This document shows, in pieces, positions 52,806-62,879 of a stretch of 64,000 nt of DNA; position 1 is the first letter of the stretch, and every line of letters begins with the position of its first letter. The DNA is from Breviolum minutum Mf 1.05b.01. Lineage: Eukaryota; Sar; Dinophyceae; Suessiales; Symbiodiniaceae. The stretch is taken from NCBI GenBank assembly GCA_000507305.1, contig DF241109.1:1521-65520 (forward strand). Direction: 5' to 3'. The notes under the pieces were generated by a model. That model made no database searches and was not told where the DNA came from. It was given only the letters and a program-made list of their open reading frames with translations. The position numbers and the translations under genes were made by a program.

Positions 52806-52908
52806 ACTAAAACACAGCATTTAAAGTTCAAGGGATGTTCACCCTATCGGTTGAACCTCAACCATTTGGTGGAACTAACAAGTATCAACCCCAACAACAG
52901 CAATTACC

Positions 52909-53030
52909 CTGCACCCACAAAGATTTACATAGAACCTGAAAATGATGATTTGGTTCAGATGATTTTCCTCTTCCAGTGGTGTATTCTCAGGTTCCATCTT
53001 AATCTTCCTCCCCAACCCTCGACTACCCAA
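52909..53030. repeat. F3-related diverged element, GATTTACATAG subtype
   Basis: TGCACCCACAAAGATTTACA ... ATTCTCAGGTTCCATCTTAA then TCTTCC. Confidence 0.5.
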
Positions 53031-53162
53031 GTCTGACAATGATCTGACCACAACTTTTCCCGGATATCCCCCGGACCTTTGCATCATTTGGTATTGAAGG
53101 AGCTTTGCCTTATCACCAAAGTTTCCTGTCTGATACCTGACCACAATCATTTGATGTGATGG

Positions 53163-53212
53163 GATCAATGGTGATCAGTGGGATCCGGGATCTATGGTGA
53201 TCAGTGGGATCT
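53163..53212. repeat. Direct doublet of ATGGTGATCAGTGGGATC
   Basis: ATGGTGATCAGTGGGATC occurs at 53167 and 53195 in tandem, and the sequence resembles the left part of F4. Confidence 0.75.
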
Positions 53213-53231
53213 TTTTATTGCATGTATTAAT

Positions 53232-53338
53232 TCATTCTTTGGGGGTGTCCTAAAATGGTGGGTTTCCCCAACAACCCCATGGGTGTTCCAACTAAAAGTC
53301 ATTATTTTGGGGTACCACCATTTAAGGAAACTCCCATG
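53232..53338. mobile_element. F9-related palindrome, GTTTCC(T)TAAA subtype
   Basis: GTCCTAAAATGGTGGGTTTCC ... GGTACCACCATTTAAGGAAA. The same subtype is nested in 4421-4947. Confidence 0.7.
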
Positions 53339-54229
53339 TATTAATTCAGTATTCAACGTTCATCCTCTCTTTTATCATCAGTGTCGTTTGTCTTTTCATC
53401 AACAATAGCTGTCTTGTTTCGGGGTGTCATACACCTTAAAAACTGGATCGTCAACAATACCGTTTAAAAGAGCTGCAGATTTCCAAAAATGAACCCTCAT
53501 CTTCCAGTTCCCTGGAACCTCCTGAGAAGGTGTTTTTTTAGGTATGTTTTGGGTGTCTAAATACCTACTCGCAAGGTGTTTGGAAGCTCCACGGCAAAAA
53601 ATCTGCTCATCAACCGACACTCAATCCACCAGAACTAGGCCAAACCCAAAACAAACTATCTGCACAGCCTATACCATGTCATCCAAAAAAGAAAACATGC
53701 ATTTGGTGAACTACACCCCCCCCCTCCCAGAAAAAAGCCAGTAGATGAAAGGTTCACTACTAAAAATGGTTAAAATATAAGAATCCTGGGGAGGTGACGA
53801 TTGCATTTTTGCATACAGCCGTATAGCAACTTGGAAATTCCATCAAGCTAACCGACCAATCTGGGCAATTCATTATAAATCCTTAACCTGAATTAAGGTA
53901 ACGGGTGCCAGAATAGCCCAACCAAACCTGAATGTTTCGGCCATTTCGGGTGGGGATTCCCTTACTTTTTCACTCCTAAACTATCATCTATTAATGGGAT
54001 GACCCAACCGGCAGTGGTCCCGACCTCGCGCTCCGAAAAATTCCCAGCCAACCCCGGGCCCACCCCACCTGCCAGAACCGTATCGACGCTGTGCATGTAA
54101 AATATTGGGATAAAGCCCTCCCACCTCGGTGTAATTTCCATTCCAAGCTATAGAAAAACCCTCGATTTTTGGACACCAAAAACCCATAGGAAAAATGCAG
54201 GATTTTTGCAGCCCTCAAGACATGATTTA

Positions 54230-54443
54230 AAATCCACCCTTAAGGTTGTGGGGAACCCCATGGCTATAAGTGGATTATCACCCAGTTCCTAACCATGGAT
54301 CCTAACTCCCTGGATCATTCAAGTAGGTGGTGGTTTTTCACCAACCCATTCTGAGAAATATGCGCGTCCGTCAAATTAGAAATCATCTTCCCCAAATATC
54401 GGGGTGAAAATAAAAATATGCTGTATTTGAAACCACCACCTAG
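54230..54443. mobile_element. F4 remnant followed by an F1 element
   Basis: An F4 right half (CCTAACCATGGATCCTAAC then TCCCTGGATCATTCAAGTA) is followed by F1 at 54323-54443 (GTAGGTGGTGGTTTTTCACC ... TTTGAAACCACCACCTAG). F1 here begins AG|GT and ends AG, like an intron. Confidence 0.75.
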
Positions 54444-54623
54444 AAACAAATACAAACAACCAAACCTTCACAAAATGACATGGAATACATGGATCCCGGA
54501 TCCCCGCAAAATCCTGAGAGCCTTCATCACTTCCACAAATATAGACGTGCTTACGCATGCAGGATTGATTCTAAAATTTCATATGGCTTTGGCCCCCCCA
54601 AACTGAAAGACAAACCAACAAGT

Positions 54624-54834
54624 CTAGTTTCTGGTTGAACCAACCCTATTTCAAAAAAATATCATATAGTCATATAGTCAAATTGGATCATTTTCCCCAA
54701 ATTTCGGGATGAAAACAAAACTTGTTGGTGGTTTCAAGCCCTTTGAAAATATTCGCCAAATTGGGAAATCTTCCCCAAATTTCGGGATGAAAAACATAGA
54801 ATTGATGTGAAAACACCCACCTAGCATTAGGTAA
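54624..54834. mobile_element. Two F1 elements in tandem
   Basis: The first (CTAGTTTCTGGTTGAACC ... CGGGATGAAAACAAAA) lacks its right tip; the second starts CTTGTTGGTGGTTTCAAG at 54721 and ends ACACCCACCTAG. Probably one inserted into the end of the other. Confidence 0.75.
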
Positions 54835-55019
54835 GACGCCCAACGTCACACTATTCCAAGCTCTCCAAAAAGACTCTGGGCAGCCGATTTTTTCCACATT
54901 TTTGGGGGACCCTGAGTTGCCCCAACCACGGCAGCTTTCACCAGATTCCACTCCGGCATCTGACATCCGGGAAAAAAACGCCAGATGGAAAACACACAAA
55001 TTCCCTGAAATTTCACCAA

Positions 55020-55145
55020 CGGGGATTTCACCCACCTAGATTTCACCAACCTAGATTTCCCTGGAAATTTTGGGGGTCCCATTTCCCTTACTTTTCACCA
55101 CCAAATTGGTGGGAAATCGGTCGTGTGAGGTCGTTATAATTTGAC
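55020..55145 (+). repeat. P repeat with doubled start
   Basis: CACCCACCTAGATTTCACC then AACCTAGATTTCCCTGG ... GAAATCGGTCGTGTGAGGTC then GTTATAATTTGACCC. The fullest copy in the window. Confidence 0.8.
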
Positions 55146-55177
55146 CCAAAAAATGGACTGAGTTGACTCCAACTACT

Positions 55178-55299
55178 GCTGATGGCAACCAGAAATCCCA
55201 TTCCCAACCACCTAACATGTTGCTGAAACCCGTCGCATTTTTAATGGGATAAAACTACCATATCAACTGGTTAGCTGGATTTCTGAACCATCAACAGTA
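55178..55299. mobile_element. F7 palindromic element
   Basis: TACTGCTGATGGCAACCAGA ... GCTGGATTTCTGAACCATC then AACAGTA. Confidence 0.8.
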
Positions 55300-55454
55300 T
55301 CACCAACCATTTCAGGTACCTAAAATGCAGGAATCCTCACCTATATAAGCTGTACGTATGTCAGTAAGGCTCATGTAAGGAAAAGACCACCCCCAAAATA
55401 GCCGAAAATCAGGTTCAGTACCTTCACTTTAGGTACCTAAAACTCTTCGTGAAA

Positions 55455-55557
55455 CTAGGTGGTGGTTGAACCAACCCATCTCAAAAAAAAATATTGTCGA
55501 ATTGGATCATTTTCCCAACGATCGGGGTGAATAAAAATATTTGAAGCAACCACCTAG
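55455..55557. mobile_element. F1 palindromic element with intron-like borders
   Basis: CTAGGTGGTGGTTGAACC ... GAAGCAACCACCTAG; GTGAAA lies before and GTGAAAACT after, a possible target duplication. The element reads AG|GTGGTGG ... CCACCTAG|. Confidence 0.8.
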
Positions 55558-56313
55558 TGAAAACTTCCATATTCCAACTTGAATTAACCTGACGAGGAAA
55601 CCTAAATTGTAAACCTACCACACGAAAACCCCAAAGACTAGGCATTACGTGTACCCTAAACCCCAGGATGAAAAATGGAATTGTGTTGGTGATGCTTTGG
55701 CATCCAGACATTCAAGTTTTGCGATGTGTGAATGCAGTACGATAAGCACGCTCGAGTGCCGACAGGTAAACGTGTTTTCGGAATGATCAAAGAAGCAGAG
55801 ACACAAGAGACACACCTCGCGCTCAACGCCATATTGAGCTCCCGGTGACGGGTGAACGCATTAAGGTTTCCTTTTGGGCATGTTCTCTTGAAGGGTGATG
55901 TGGTTGGCTCGGGACCCCATTTGAGCTCCAATTTGTTGGCCATCAATATGCGAGATGCATAACTTTCATTCTCATTGGACGATCAGTTCAACTTCAAACT
56001 ACCACTTTTTTCTTCACCTAAAGAAGTTGGTTTCTCTAAGAATCTTGACCCCTCAAAAGTGGCTATTTTTGAGGACCTATACACCCCTGCTATACAGGCT
56101 CGCTCACCCTCCACTGGAGGGTCCAATGAGAATCCAACTATGACCACATGAAGTGCCATTGATTTCCACCCGCAAAACATTGAGGAAAAAAACAACACGG
56201 ACATCCTTTTTGGATGGCCTTACCTGATGCGCTAGCTAAATGGATTGATACAGAATTCAAAAAAATGATATCCCGAAAGCAAGGTAGATAATTATAAGAA
56301 AGGAGACGGAAAG

Positions 56314-56422
56314 ATATGGTGGTTTCCAAAAATAGGGGTACCCCAAAATGGATGGTCTATAATGGAAAACCCTATTAAAATGGATGATTTGGGGGTACCA
56401 CTATTTTCGGAAACATCCATAT
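56314..56422. mobile_element. F9 palindromic element
   Basis: ATATGGTGGTTTCCAAAAAT then AGGGGTACCCC ... GGGTACCACTATTTTCGG then AAACATCCATAT. Confidence 0.85.
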
Positions 56423-56902
56423 GATTAGCAAAATTCAAGTGTAAGCACGTGAAAGTCAGAGCTTTTAAAGCATCGGAATCGTTCCGAACGATTCCATGTA
56501 CGTTAAACGAAGCCGAAGGCCCATTTTTTAGGCAATAAAAAAATCCAAGTGTCCGACTTGCACCATGTAGCACCCTTACCAATTCTTTTGATGACAGAAG
56601 TGGAGGCTATCTTTGATCATAGGATCATAGCGCTTTCAATGGGGCAGTTAGTTGGGCAGTCTTCCACAACAACAGCTGGCCAGCGTTACATCTTGCTCAT
56701 TTTAACCTCACTAAGCACCACCCATCCTTAAATCCTTTAATTTCATATGTTGTCCTTTGTCAACTTCAACCACGGAGAGTCATGTGTGCACACGGTTTTC
56801 GACTCGTTGGTGCCTTGTCTTTCATGCTGAGTTCATCCTCTTTAAAGCTGCTTGGGAGAAGGCCAACCTGCACCTGAGCGCCAAACTTTGACCAACTAAA
56901 TC

Positions 56903-56991
56903 TGCTTGGTGGCTTCTAGTTTACCATATCATTGGAAATCTTCCCCGAATTTCGGAGTGAACATAAAAAAATGTTTGAGTTGCCACCAGCT
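56903..56991. mobile_element. F1 element, left half diverged
   Basis: GCTTGGTGGCTTCTAG ... CCGAATTTCGGAGTGAAC ... GAGTTGCCACCAGCTAT. Confidence 0.6.
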
Positions 56992-57311
56992 ATAAATTGT
57001 TGGTCCCAAACAGTGAGAAACCTTTGGAAAAAAACATTTCTTCAGATTTTAATTGGATGTTTTTTTTTTGAACCTATACCTTCCTGTTGGATGGTTATAT
57101 AGTTGCGCAAACACATAGCACATTTTTGCGTTCAAATCAAGGGCCTGTGCACAGTATGGAGGTACCCCCCTCCGGGACATCCAGGAACCTTCACGATGGG
57201 GCAGGGTTTTCGGCCCCAAAAAACGGACGGCTTGTACATCTGGGGCATTGGGGCACTGACAGAAACAAGGAAAACCATACAAAACCACAAAAGGTTCAAA
57301 TGACTCGGTGT

Positions 57312-58688
57312 TCAATACGTGTCACAGACTCTCCCATGATGATTTTTTGCCAAGGAAACACAACCACGAAAGGCGTCCTCCCCAATGTGCGTCACAGACT
57401 CACCCAAGGTGATGTTTGCCAGAGAGGTGCAGCCTGCGAAGGCATTGCTCTCTATGTGAGTCACAGACTCGCCCAAGGTGATGTTCGCCAAAGCGGTGCA
57501 GCCTACAAAGGCACAGTTCCCGATGTGGGTCACAGACTCACCGAAGGTGATGTTCGCCAAAGCGGTGCAGCCTCCAAAGGCATAGTTCCCGATGTGAGTC
57601 ACAGACTCACCCAAAGTGATGTTCACTAGAGAGGTGCAGCCTTGAAAGGCTTCCTTCCCAATGTGAGTCACAGACTCTCCCAAGGTGATGTTCGCCAAAG
57701 CGGTGCAGCCTGCAAAAGCATTGCTCTCAATGTGAGTCACAGACTCGCCCAAGGTGATGCTCGCCAGAGAGGTGCAGCCTGCAAAGGCAGAGCTCTCAAT
57801 GTGAGTCACAGACTCTCCCAAAGTGATGTTCACTAGAGAGGTGCAGCCTGCGAAGGCATCCTGCCCAATGTAGGTCACAGACTCACCGAAGGTGATGCTT
57901 GCCAGAGAGGTGCAGTGATAAAAGGCAGCGGGCCCAATGTGAGTCACAGACTCACCCAAAGTGATGCTCGCAAGAGAGGTGCAGCTTTGAAAGGCACGGT
58001 CCCCAATGTGAGTCACAGACTCACCCAAAGTAACGCTCGCCAAAGAGGTGCAGCCTTCAAAGGCCCAGCTCCCAATGTGAGTCACAGACTCACCCAAAGT
58101 GATGCTTGCAAGAGAGGTGCAGCTTTGAAAGGCACGGTCCCCAATGTGAGTCACAGACTCACCCAAAGTAACGCTCGCCAAAGAGGTGCAGCCTTCAAAG
58201 GCCCAGCTCCCAATGTGAGTCACAGACTCACCCAAAGTAACGCTCGCCAAAGAGGTGCAGTGTGAAAAGGCACAGTCCCCAATGTGAGTCACCGACTCAG
58301 TGATGGTGACTGAAACTAGGTTCCGGCAAGAATCGAAGGCATTGCTAGAAATTGTTGTGCAACTTGAGGGAATATTCAGGTGAAAAAACCCCTGTGCATG
58401 GACATCATGTTTTTTTGAAGCTTCCGCTTCGTTTCTTTTGTAGATGACGGTTGTTGGTGCTTCAGCCTCGAGCAGCCCTGTTGCGCCCAGTGTCTGGGCA
58501 TCCTCCATCTCCATGATTGAACAATCTTGAAGCAGCTCTACTCTGAGAAGTTTGCGCTCTATTGGATCTTCCGCTCTTGGGTGCCTGTCTAGGAGCATGG
58601 TCTTCAGCTCCCCAAGAGTGGTTTCCATCATAGTCTCAAGGGTTATTACACCACCATGTAAGGTTTTGAATTCGAGTTCACAAGACAT
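57312..58688 (-). CDS. Ubiquitin-like domain plus BspA-type leucine-rich repeat protein
   Basis: 458 codons from ATG 58688. The frame is open further upstream (to 58790), but this ATG is preferred because a strong acceptor (CCTTTGCAG) ends 2 nt before it and the ubiquitin-like fold starts right after it. Residues about 3-82 are the ubiquitin-like head (LEFKTLHGG ... GELKTMLLDRHP ... LLRVELLQD). From about 105 there are 15 repeats of 23 residues, consensus LGESVTHIGxxAFxGCTSLA, the BspA/TpLRR (LRR_5) type that mediates protein binding. Two units are duplicated exactly as a 138-bp block. The last unit goes out of frame in an A-run near 57344, giving the ending NHHGRVCDTY. No signal peptide or membrane segment is visible. 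Function beyond binding is unknown. Confidence 0.85.
   Translation of the reverse strand: MSCELEFKTLHGGVITLETMMETTLGELKTMLLDRHPRAEDPIERKLLRVELLQDCSIMEMEDAQTLGATGLLEAEAPTTVIYKRNEAEASKKHDVHAQGFFHLNIPSSCTTISSNAFDSCRNLVSVTITESVTHIGDCAFSHCTSLASVTLGESVTHIGSWAFEGCTSLASVTLGESVTHIGDRAFQSCTSLASITLGESVTHIGSWAFEGCTSLASVTLGESVTHIGDRAFQSCTSLASITLGESVTHIGPAAFYHCTSLASITFGESVTYIGQDAFAGCTSLVNITLGESVTHIESSAFAGCTSLASITLGESVTHIESNAFAGCTALANITLGESVTHIGKEAFQGCTSLVNITLGESVTHIGNYAFGGCTALANITFGESVTHIGNCAFVGCTALANITLGESVTHIESNAFAGCTSLANITLGESVTHIGEDAFRGCVSLAKNHHGRVCDTY
57961..58236 (-). repeat. 138-bp tandem duplication inside the LRR gene
   Basis: 57961-58098 and 58099-58236 are identical except for one silent C/T (CTCGC against CTTGC). 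Each encodes two complete LRR units (WAFEGC and RAFQSC types). Confidence 0.95.
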
Positions 58689-58692
58689 GGCT
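58689..58692 (-). promoter_or_regulatory. Probable 3' splice or spliced-leader acceptor of the LRR gene
   Basis: The minus strand reads TGTGTCCTTTGCAG then CCATG. The pyrimidine-rich tract followed by CAG two bases before the ATG suits trans-splicing of the leader or the end of a 5' UTR intron. Confidence 0.5.
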
Positions 58693-59239
58693 GCAAAGGA
58701 CACAAATGCGGCTCTCGTTTTTGTTGGATACTTCAGATCAAGAATTCCCTGAGATAGCCACCTGACGAATCTTAAAGGATAGGAACTCATGAATTGTTAT
58801 GTATATACTTAGGAGGATTTGAAATGGTCCCACTGGGAGCATGTTGTGAAAACCACACCCTTCTCTTGTCCGAAAAAAACGATGCGAGTGACGCGTCATT
58901 GAGTCGTTGAGGCTGCTGACGTGTCACTTCATCCCCCTAGACACGTCCCCGCACCACCGAATCTTGATTGTAATAGCTAAAGGCAGCAACCAAAAACACT
59001 CAAAGAGGATGTGATGTCCAAAAATCAATGTGGATCGGATCATTTGGGGGAAGATAACAACCCTAGTGAAATAAATGGGGTATTACTTGCAAGTATGAGT
59101 CATAACTATATACCCCACCGAAAATTTCCATCATATGTTTCATCCAATCAACTTCAAATGGCCTTGAAAAACCAGGTGAGATTTTTTTTCAGGATACAGA
59201 TTTTGCGAGTCATTTTTTTCTTCAGGATGAAAGTTTGAA

Positions 59240-60040
59240 AAATTTAGGGTTGGACTCTACAAAGGTCGGATGGAATTGAAAAAGCTTCCATTTTTTCCAC
59301 CAAAAATTATTAAAAGCCATCCTCAGGACCCGGCAGAAATGGGCGGGTCCTAAAGGCATGGATAATTTGTTTCCTTTAAAAACTTTATCGCACTTTGACC
59401 CATTTTTTGAACCAGAAAACAGAAAAACACAAAAAAAAAACTCTCAACTAAAATTCACCTCAAACTCAACTTAACAACTAAAATCCCACTGCGGACTTTG
59501 GGTGCCTTTGGCTGCTCCTCACGGGTGGTTAAAAGCTTCGGAAAAAAAAAACTCAGCCTCCCTGAGTGCTCCGGGCCAAAGATTCCATCAAATGTTTCCG
59601 CTCCTCGGTCGGTCCGGTCCCAATCCGAAGAAAAAAACACCGAGAAAAACCGGTGGGTTTCAACGGTCCTTGCCTCGGGAAATTTGGGAAAAAAAAAAAC
59701 CCTTCCGTTTGCGACCAGGGGGAAATTTCCCGGGTGTTTTGAAAGGGTGAGTTTTTTCTCGGTCTTTTTTTGGGGGGTTCGGTTGGTGAGTTTCTGGGTT
59801 ATTTTACCTATATACTATACATGAAAACCCACACAAAATCCACAAAAAAATCCTGTCAATCGACCGTTCATCGTTTTATGGATCCTATCTGCAATATTTC
59901 CTTGAGCAGAGTGACGGATTCAGCAAACCTTAGTACCAAACACTAAAAGCTTCATTCGGAGTTTTCTTAGCTGCACACGTCGACAGGGTTATAGGGTGAA
60001 CCAACCCTCCTTCATATAGGAAATGGTTTGGCTGGTTGAA
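59240..60040. other. Intergenic stretch
   Basis: A-rich and G-rich runs; open frames at 59455-59824 are on both strands and show Lys/Phe/Ser bias. No gene or family repeat recognised. Confidence 0.4.
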
Positions 60041-60045
60041 TTTTA

Positions 60046-60172
60046 TACCATTTGGTACCCACAGGATCCGTGGGACGAAAGGTATATTCACCTACATTTA
60101 AGTGATGTGAAAATGGGTGTTCATGTAGGTTTTCATATACCTTTCGTCCCATGGATCCGTCATGGGTAATTG
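60046..60172. mobile_element. F10 palindromic element
   Basis: ACCCACAGGATCCGTGGGAC then GAAAGGTATATTCACC ... GGTTTTCATATACCTTTCG then TCCCATGGATCCGTCATGGG; arms of about 50 bp. Confidence 0.8.
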
Positions 60173-60512
60173 AAAAACTTTTGGGGGAAAACCTTGGTTA
60201 CACCTCACAAACCCCACCCTATAAACCCGACCTGTATCAACTCGAGGGGCTCCAACTTGGGACGTTTTTTGACTTTTACATACAGGTGACCCCATAGGAT
60301 GTAGAGACAAATGTTAACGTTAGGACCACAACACTACACTTCAAAAGCCACATGCTGGGTCGTGTCCAGTTGGAACTTAGGATTACATGATGACTGTATA
60401 CTCAGCTTTTCGTAATCCCCCATATCACATAGTGGATTACTCACAATTTGGATCTCCCAAAAATAACCATCTTCCGAAAAATGTCGGATCTTACATTTCC
60501 CTGATCATTCGG

Positions 60513-60690
60513 TGTTCTTTGATTTCACTGAAAAATATGATCGTCAAGTTTGGAAACCTTCCCCAAGGTTCGGGGTGAAAATTAAAAATATTTGTATTCC
60601 ACCCACCCAGTTTCCATTGAATTTCTGACTGTTTAATCCTTATTTGATGATTACATGATATGTCATCCCCCTATAACTGAAATGACTTGT
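60513..60690. mobile_element. F1 element followed by an F2 remnant
   Basis: The F1 core GTTCGGGGTGAAAATTAAAA ends near CCACCCACCCAG (60612); then TTTCCATTGAATTTCTGAC and TCATCCCCCTATAACTG are F2 blocks. As at 43735-44025, F1 appears to sit at the TTTCCATTG site of F2; the 5' copy of the site is lost or diverged. Confidence 0.6.
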
Positions 60691-60806
60691 GGAAGTGTAT
60701 GTCATTTTACAAGTGGGGCCCCACTCACCAATTGATCATTGAAAATATTCAGCTTCAAAAAAAAAGTCGCCTTAAATATCGGACATTTCTGGTCATCAAT
60801 GTGTTT

Positions 60807-60905
60807 CTAGTTGGTGGTTTCAACCCCTTTGAAAAATATTAGTCAAAATGGGAAGTTTCCCCAAATAGGGGTGAAAATAAAAAATATTTGAAACCACCAA
60901 CCAGC
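60807..60905. mobile_element. F1 palindromic element
   Basis: CTAGTTGGTGGTTTCAACCC ... TTTGAAACCACCAACCAG; near consensus. Confidence 0.85.
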
Positions 60906-61064
60906 TATGTTTCACCCTGAGTCTCCCCGGCAAACATGGAGGAACACATCCTCTCAAAGGAAAGGCCAAGTTTGCGACAAAGTTCACGCCTGAGAGTTCT
61001 GCCAGAGATGTCCCAACTGAGCGAAAAACGAACAGCTTACAAACCCTTTGGCAAAGCCTCCCTG

Positions 61065-61227
61065 AAAACTAGGGTTTGTAGGATTTTTTTAGGGGGGTCC
61101 CTAGTGATTTGTGGAATTTCATTCGGAATTACCAGTTCGCACCTGAAAATTGATGGTTGGTTCAGGTGAATGTCATTTTGGGTTTCGGCCTATGTGTCAG
61201 GTGCGAATTGTTAGTCTTAGGGAGGGT
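61065..61227. mobile_element. F3 element with an internal insertion
   Basis: CCTCCCTGAAAACTAGGG at the left, a 60-bp stretch not found in other copies (GGGGGGTCCCTAGTG), then CAGTTCGCACCTGAAAATTG ... GCGAATTGTTAGTCTTAGGG then AGGGTA. Confidence 0.65.
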
Positions 61228-61507
61228 AATTTAAAAAAGAATCCACCGAAATGGTGGGTTTTCCCCCTTTCGTGTTGAATGATTTTTGCTGCAAAATGAA
61301 AAGGAACCAAACAGCTACTGAACCGACTCATTAACTAGTTGCCACCCCATGGGTGGGTTTTTTCCTATAAGGAGGGTTGGTTTGTAAATATCGACTTACA
61401 AGACCTTTGTTTTGGGGGAATCCATTGATATTGCCGATTCCGAGGAAGGAAGCAATGGGAATGGTGGATCTAAGTGGGGTATGACTCACACCCCCTTAGT
61501 AATAGAC

Positions 61508-61760
61508 TACCCTCCCCCCAAAACTAGCAGCAAAAGCACCTGAAAATGGTGGGTGTTGGTTTTCCCTCATCAAAAAAAGACGGAAAATTCCTATTTGGAA
61601 AGCCATCATTTTTGGGAGGTCAATGTCTGTTGGTGGTTGAACCAACCCATCCGAAAAATATGATCGTCAAAATGGGAACAATCTTCCCCAAATTTCGGGA
61701 TGAAAATAAAAAATATTTGAAACCACCACCCAGTCAATGTCTGTTAGTTTTCAGGGGTCT
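61508..61760. mobile_element. F3 element interrupted by an F1 element with target-site duplication
   Basis: F3 starts TACCCTCCCCCCAAAACTAG and ends CTGTTAGTTTTCAGGGGTC. F1 lies at 61627-61733 (CTGTTGGTGGTTGAACC ... GAAACCACCACCCAG). TCAATGT is present at 61620-61626 and 61734-61740; the match can be extended to TCAATGTCTG if the element is taken to start at TTGG. Confidence 0.85.
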
Positions 61761-61779
61761 TTACTTCAATATGGGCTGA

Positions 61780-62370
61780 GTTGGAGATCCTCTACTCGTC
61801 TTCCACAAGCAGCAATTCTGCGACCTTCAGGAATCTAGGTTGGGGTCTTGGTTAATTCGATGAGAAAAATCCTGCTTTGGTTGATTTATAAGGATCCCTA
61901 CAAAATATATATTTGGACGTTTTGATGTTACCATTTTTCACGGGGTTTGAATAATCCATTGAATATAAACCGTACCAATGGCTTGGGAGAAATAGTCCCA
62001 GAATCATGAGGTAGTTTTTTTAGTCACCTCATTAGTATAAAACAACCAAACAATATTTTTTGCACTGCTCATTCTGAGCATCTTTTACCAAAAAACCTTT
62101 GTCAAAAATCCCTTCTAAAAATCCCTTCGTGAAGTCTGACGGTATTTAATGGGTGATATCAACACGGGTGATCCCCCTCCTATGAACGGTGGGAAGATTT
62201 AAAACAAACATTCCCGGGCCTCAAAAAATCCCGCGGTACCGTGCTAGTTTCCAACACCTTCTCAATAGGAATTGACAGTAAGATCATGTAGAATCACTTT
62301 AAAGAATTGCTGCAACAATAGAGGCAACTTGCACTTCTGCCCAACTTCTCAGATTCTTTTCTTCTGGTTC
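61780..62370. other. Intergenic stretch with an F2 remnant
   Basis: AACAACCAAACAATATTTTT then TGCACTGCTCATTC at 62040-62075 is an F2 right end. Nothing else recognised. Confidence 0.4.
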
Positions 62371-62460
62371 TTTGTATGAACCAAGAAAATTCTGAGTGTT
62401 CCCGACTGCTTCATATCTCCAAAGCGCCATTCTTGCACAATGTATGCCCACCTCAAAAAT

Positions 62461-62544
62461 CTCATCAACCACTGGGACCTATCATCAACCTATTGGACCC
62501 ATCATCAACCTATTGGACCCATCATCAACCTATTGGACCCATCA
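62461..62544. repeat. 20-bp minisatellite, about four units
   Basis: The unit ATCATCAACCTATTGGACCC is perfect at 62481, 62501 and 62521, with a variant unit before. Confidence 0.95.
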
Positions 62545-62758
62545 AAGAGTTGGTAAAAAAAAATTAAGGAGCTGGTTTTCAGGGGTTTTTTGTTGGTTGC
62601 TGACATAGAACTGGTGAATTCAAGTTTCCTTATAGGTAATAAGCACTTGAAGTGGGAGTAACTGATGTCAACATTCAAGGCCTAAGACTTGGAACCCCTT
62701 AACTAGCCGGCCCTTTTGTTGCATCTTTTCCATCAAAACTTTCAGGTGCAAGTTGTGG

Positions 62759-62874
62759 TACTGATGGTTCAGAAATCCGGCAAACTCACCAGTTGAGGTT
62801 GGTAGCGAACATCCCATGATTTACAACGGGTTGAAAACCGATCTCAGGTGGTGCAATTTCAGCCATCAACAGTA
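62759..62874. mobile_element. F7 palindromic element
   Basis: TACTGATGGTTCAGAAATCC ... GGTGCAATTTCAGCCATC then AACAGTA. Confidence 0.8.
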
Positions 62875-62879
62875 TCAGG

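Noticed and set aside
57087-58265. Plus-strand open frames with a regular VSHRLTQ-type repeat
   Set aside because: They are the antisense of the LRR array; the 69-bp periodicity keeps the opposite strand open as well.
59498-59824. 108-codon plus frame
   Set aside because: Dominated by Lys, Phe and Ser from A- and T-runs; no family features.
62461-62544. Regularly repeated 20-mer, considered as a CRISPR-like array
   Set aside because: The units are in direct contact without spacers; it is a minisatellite.
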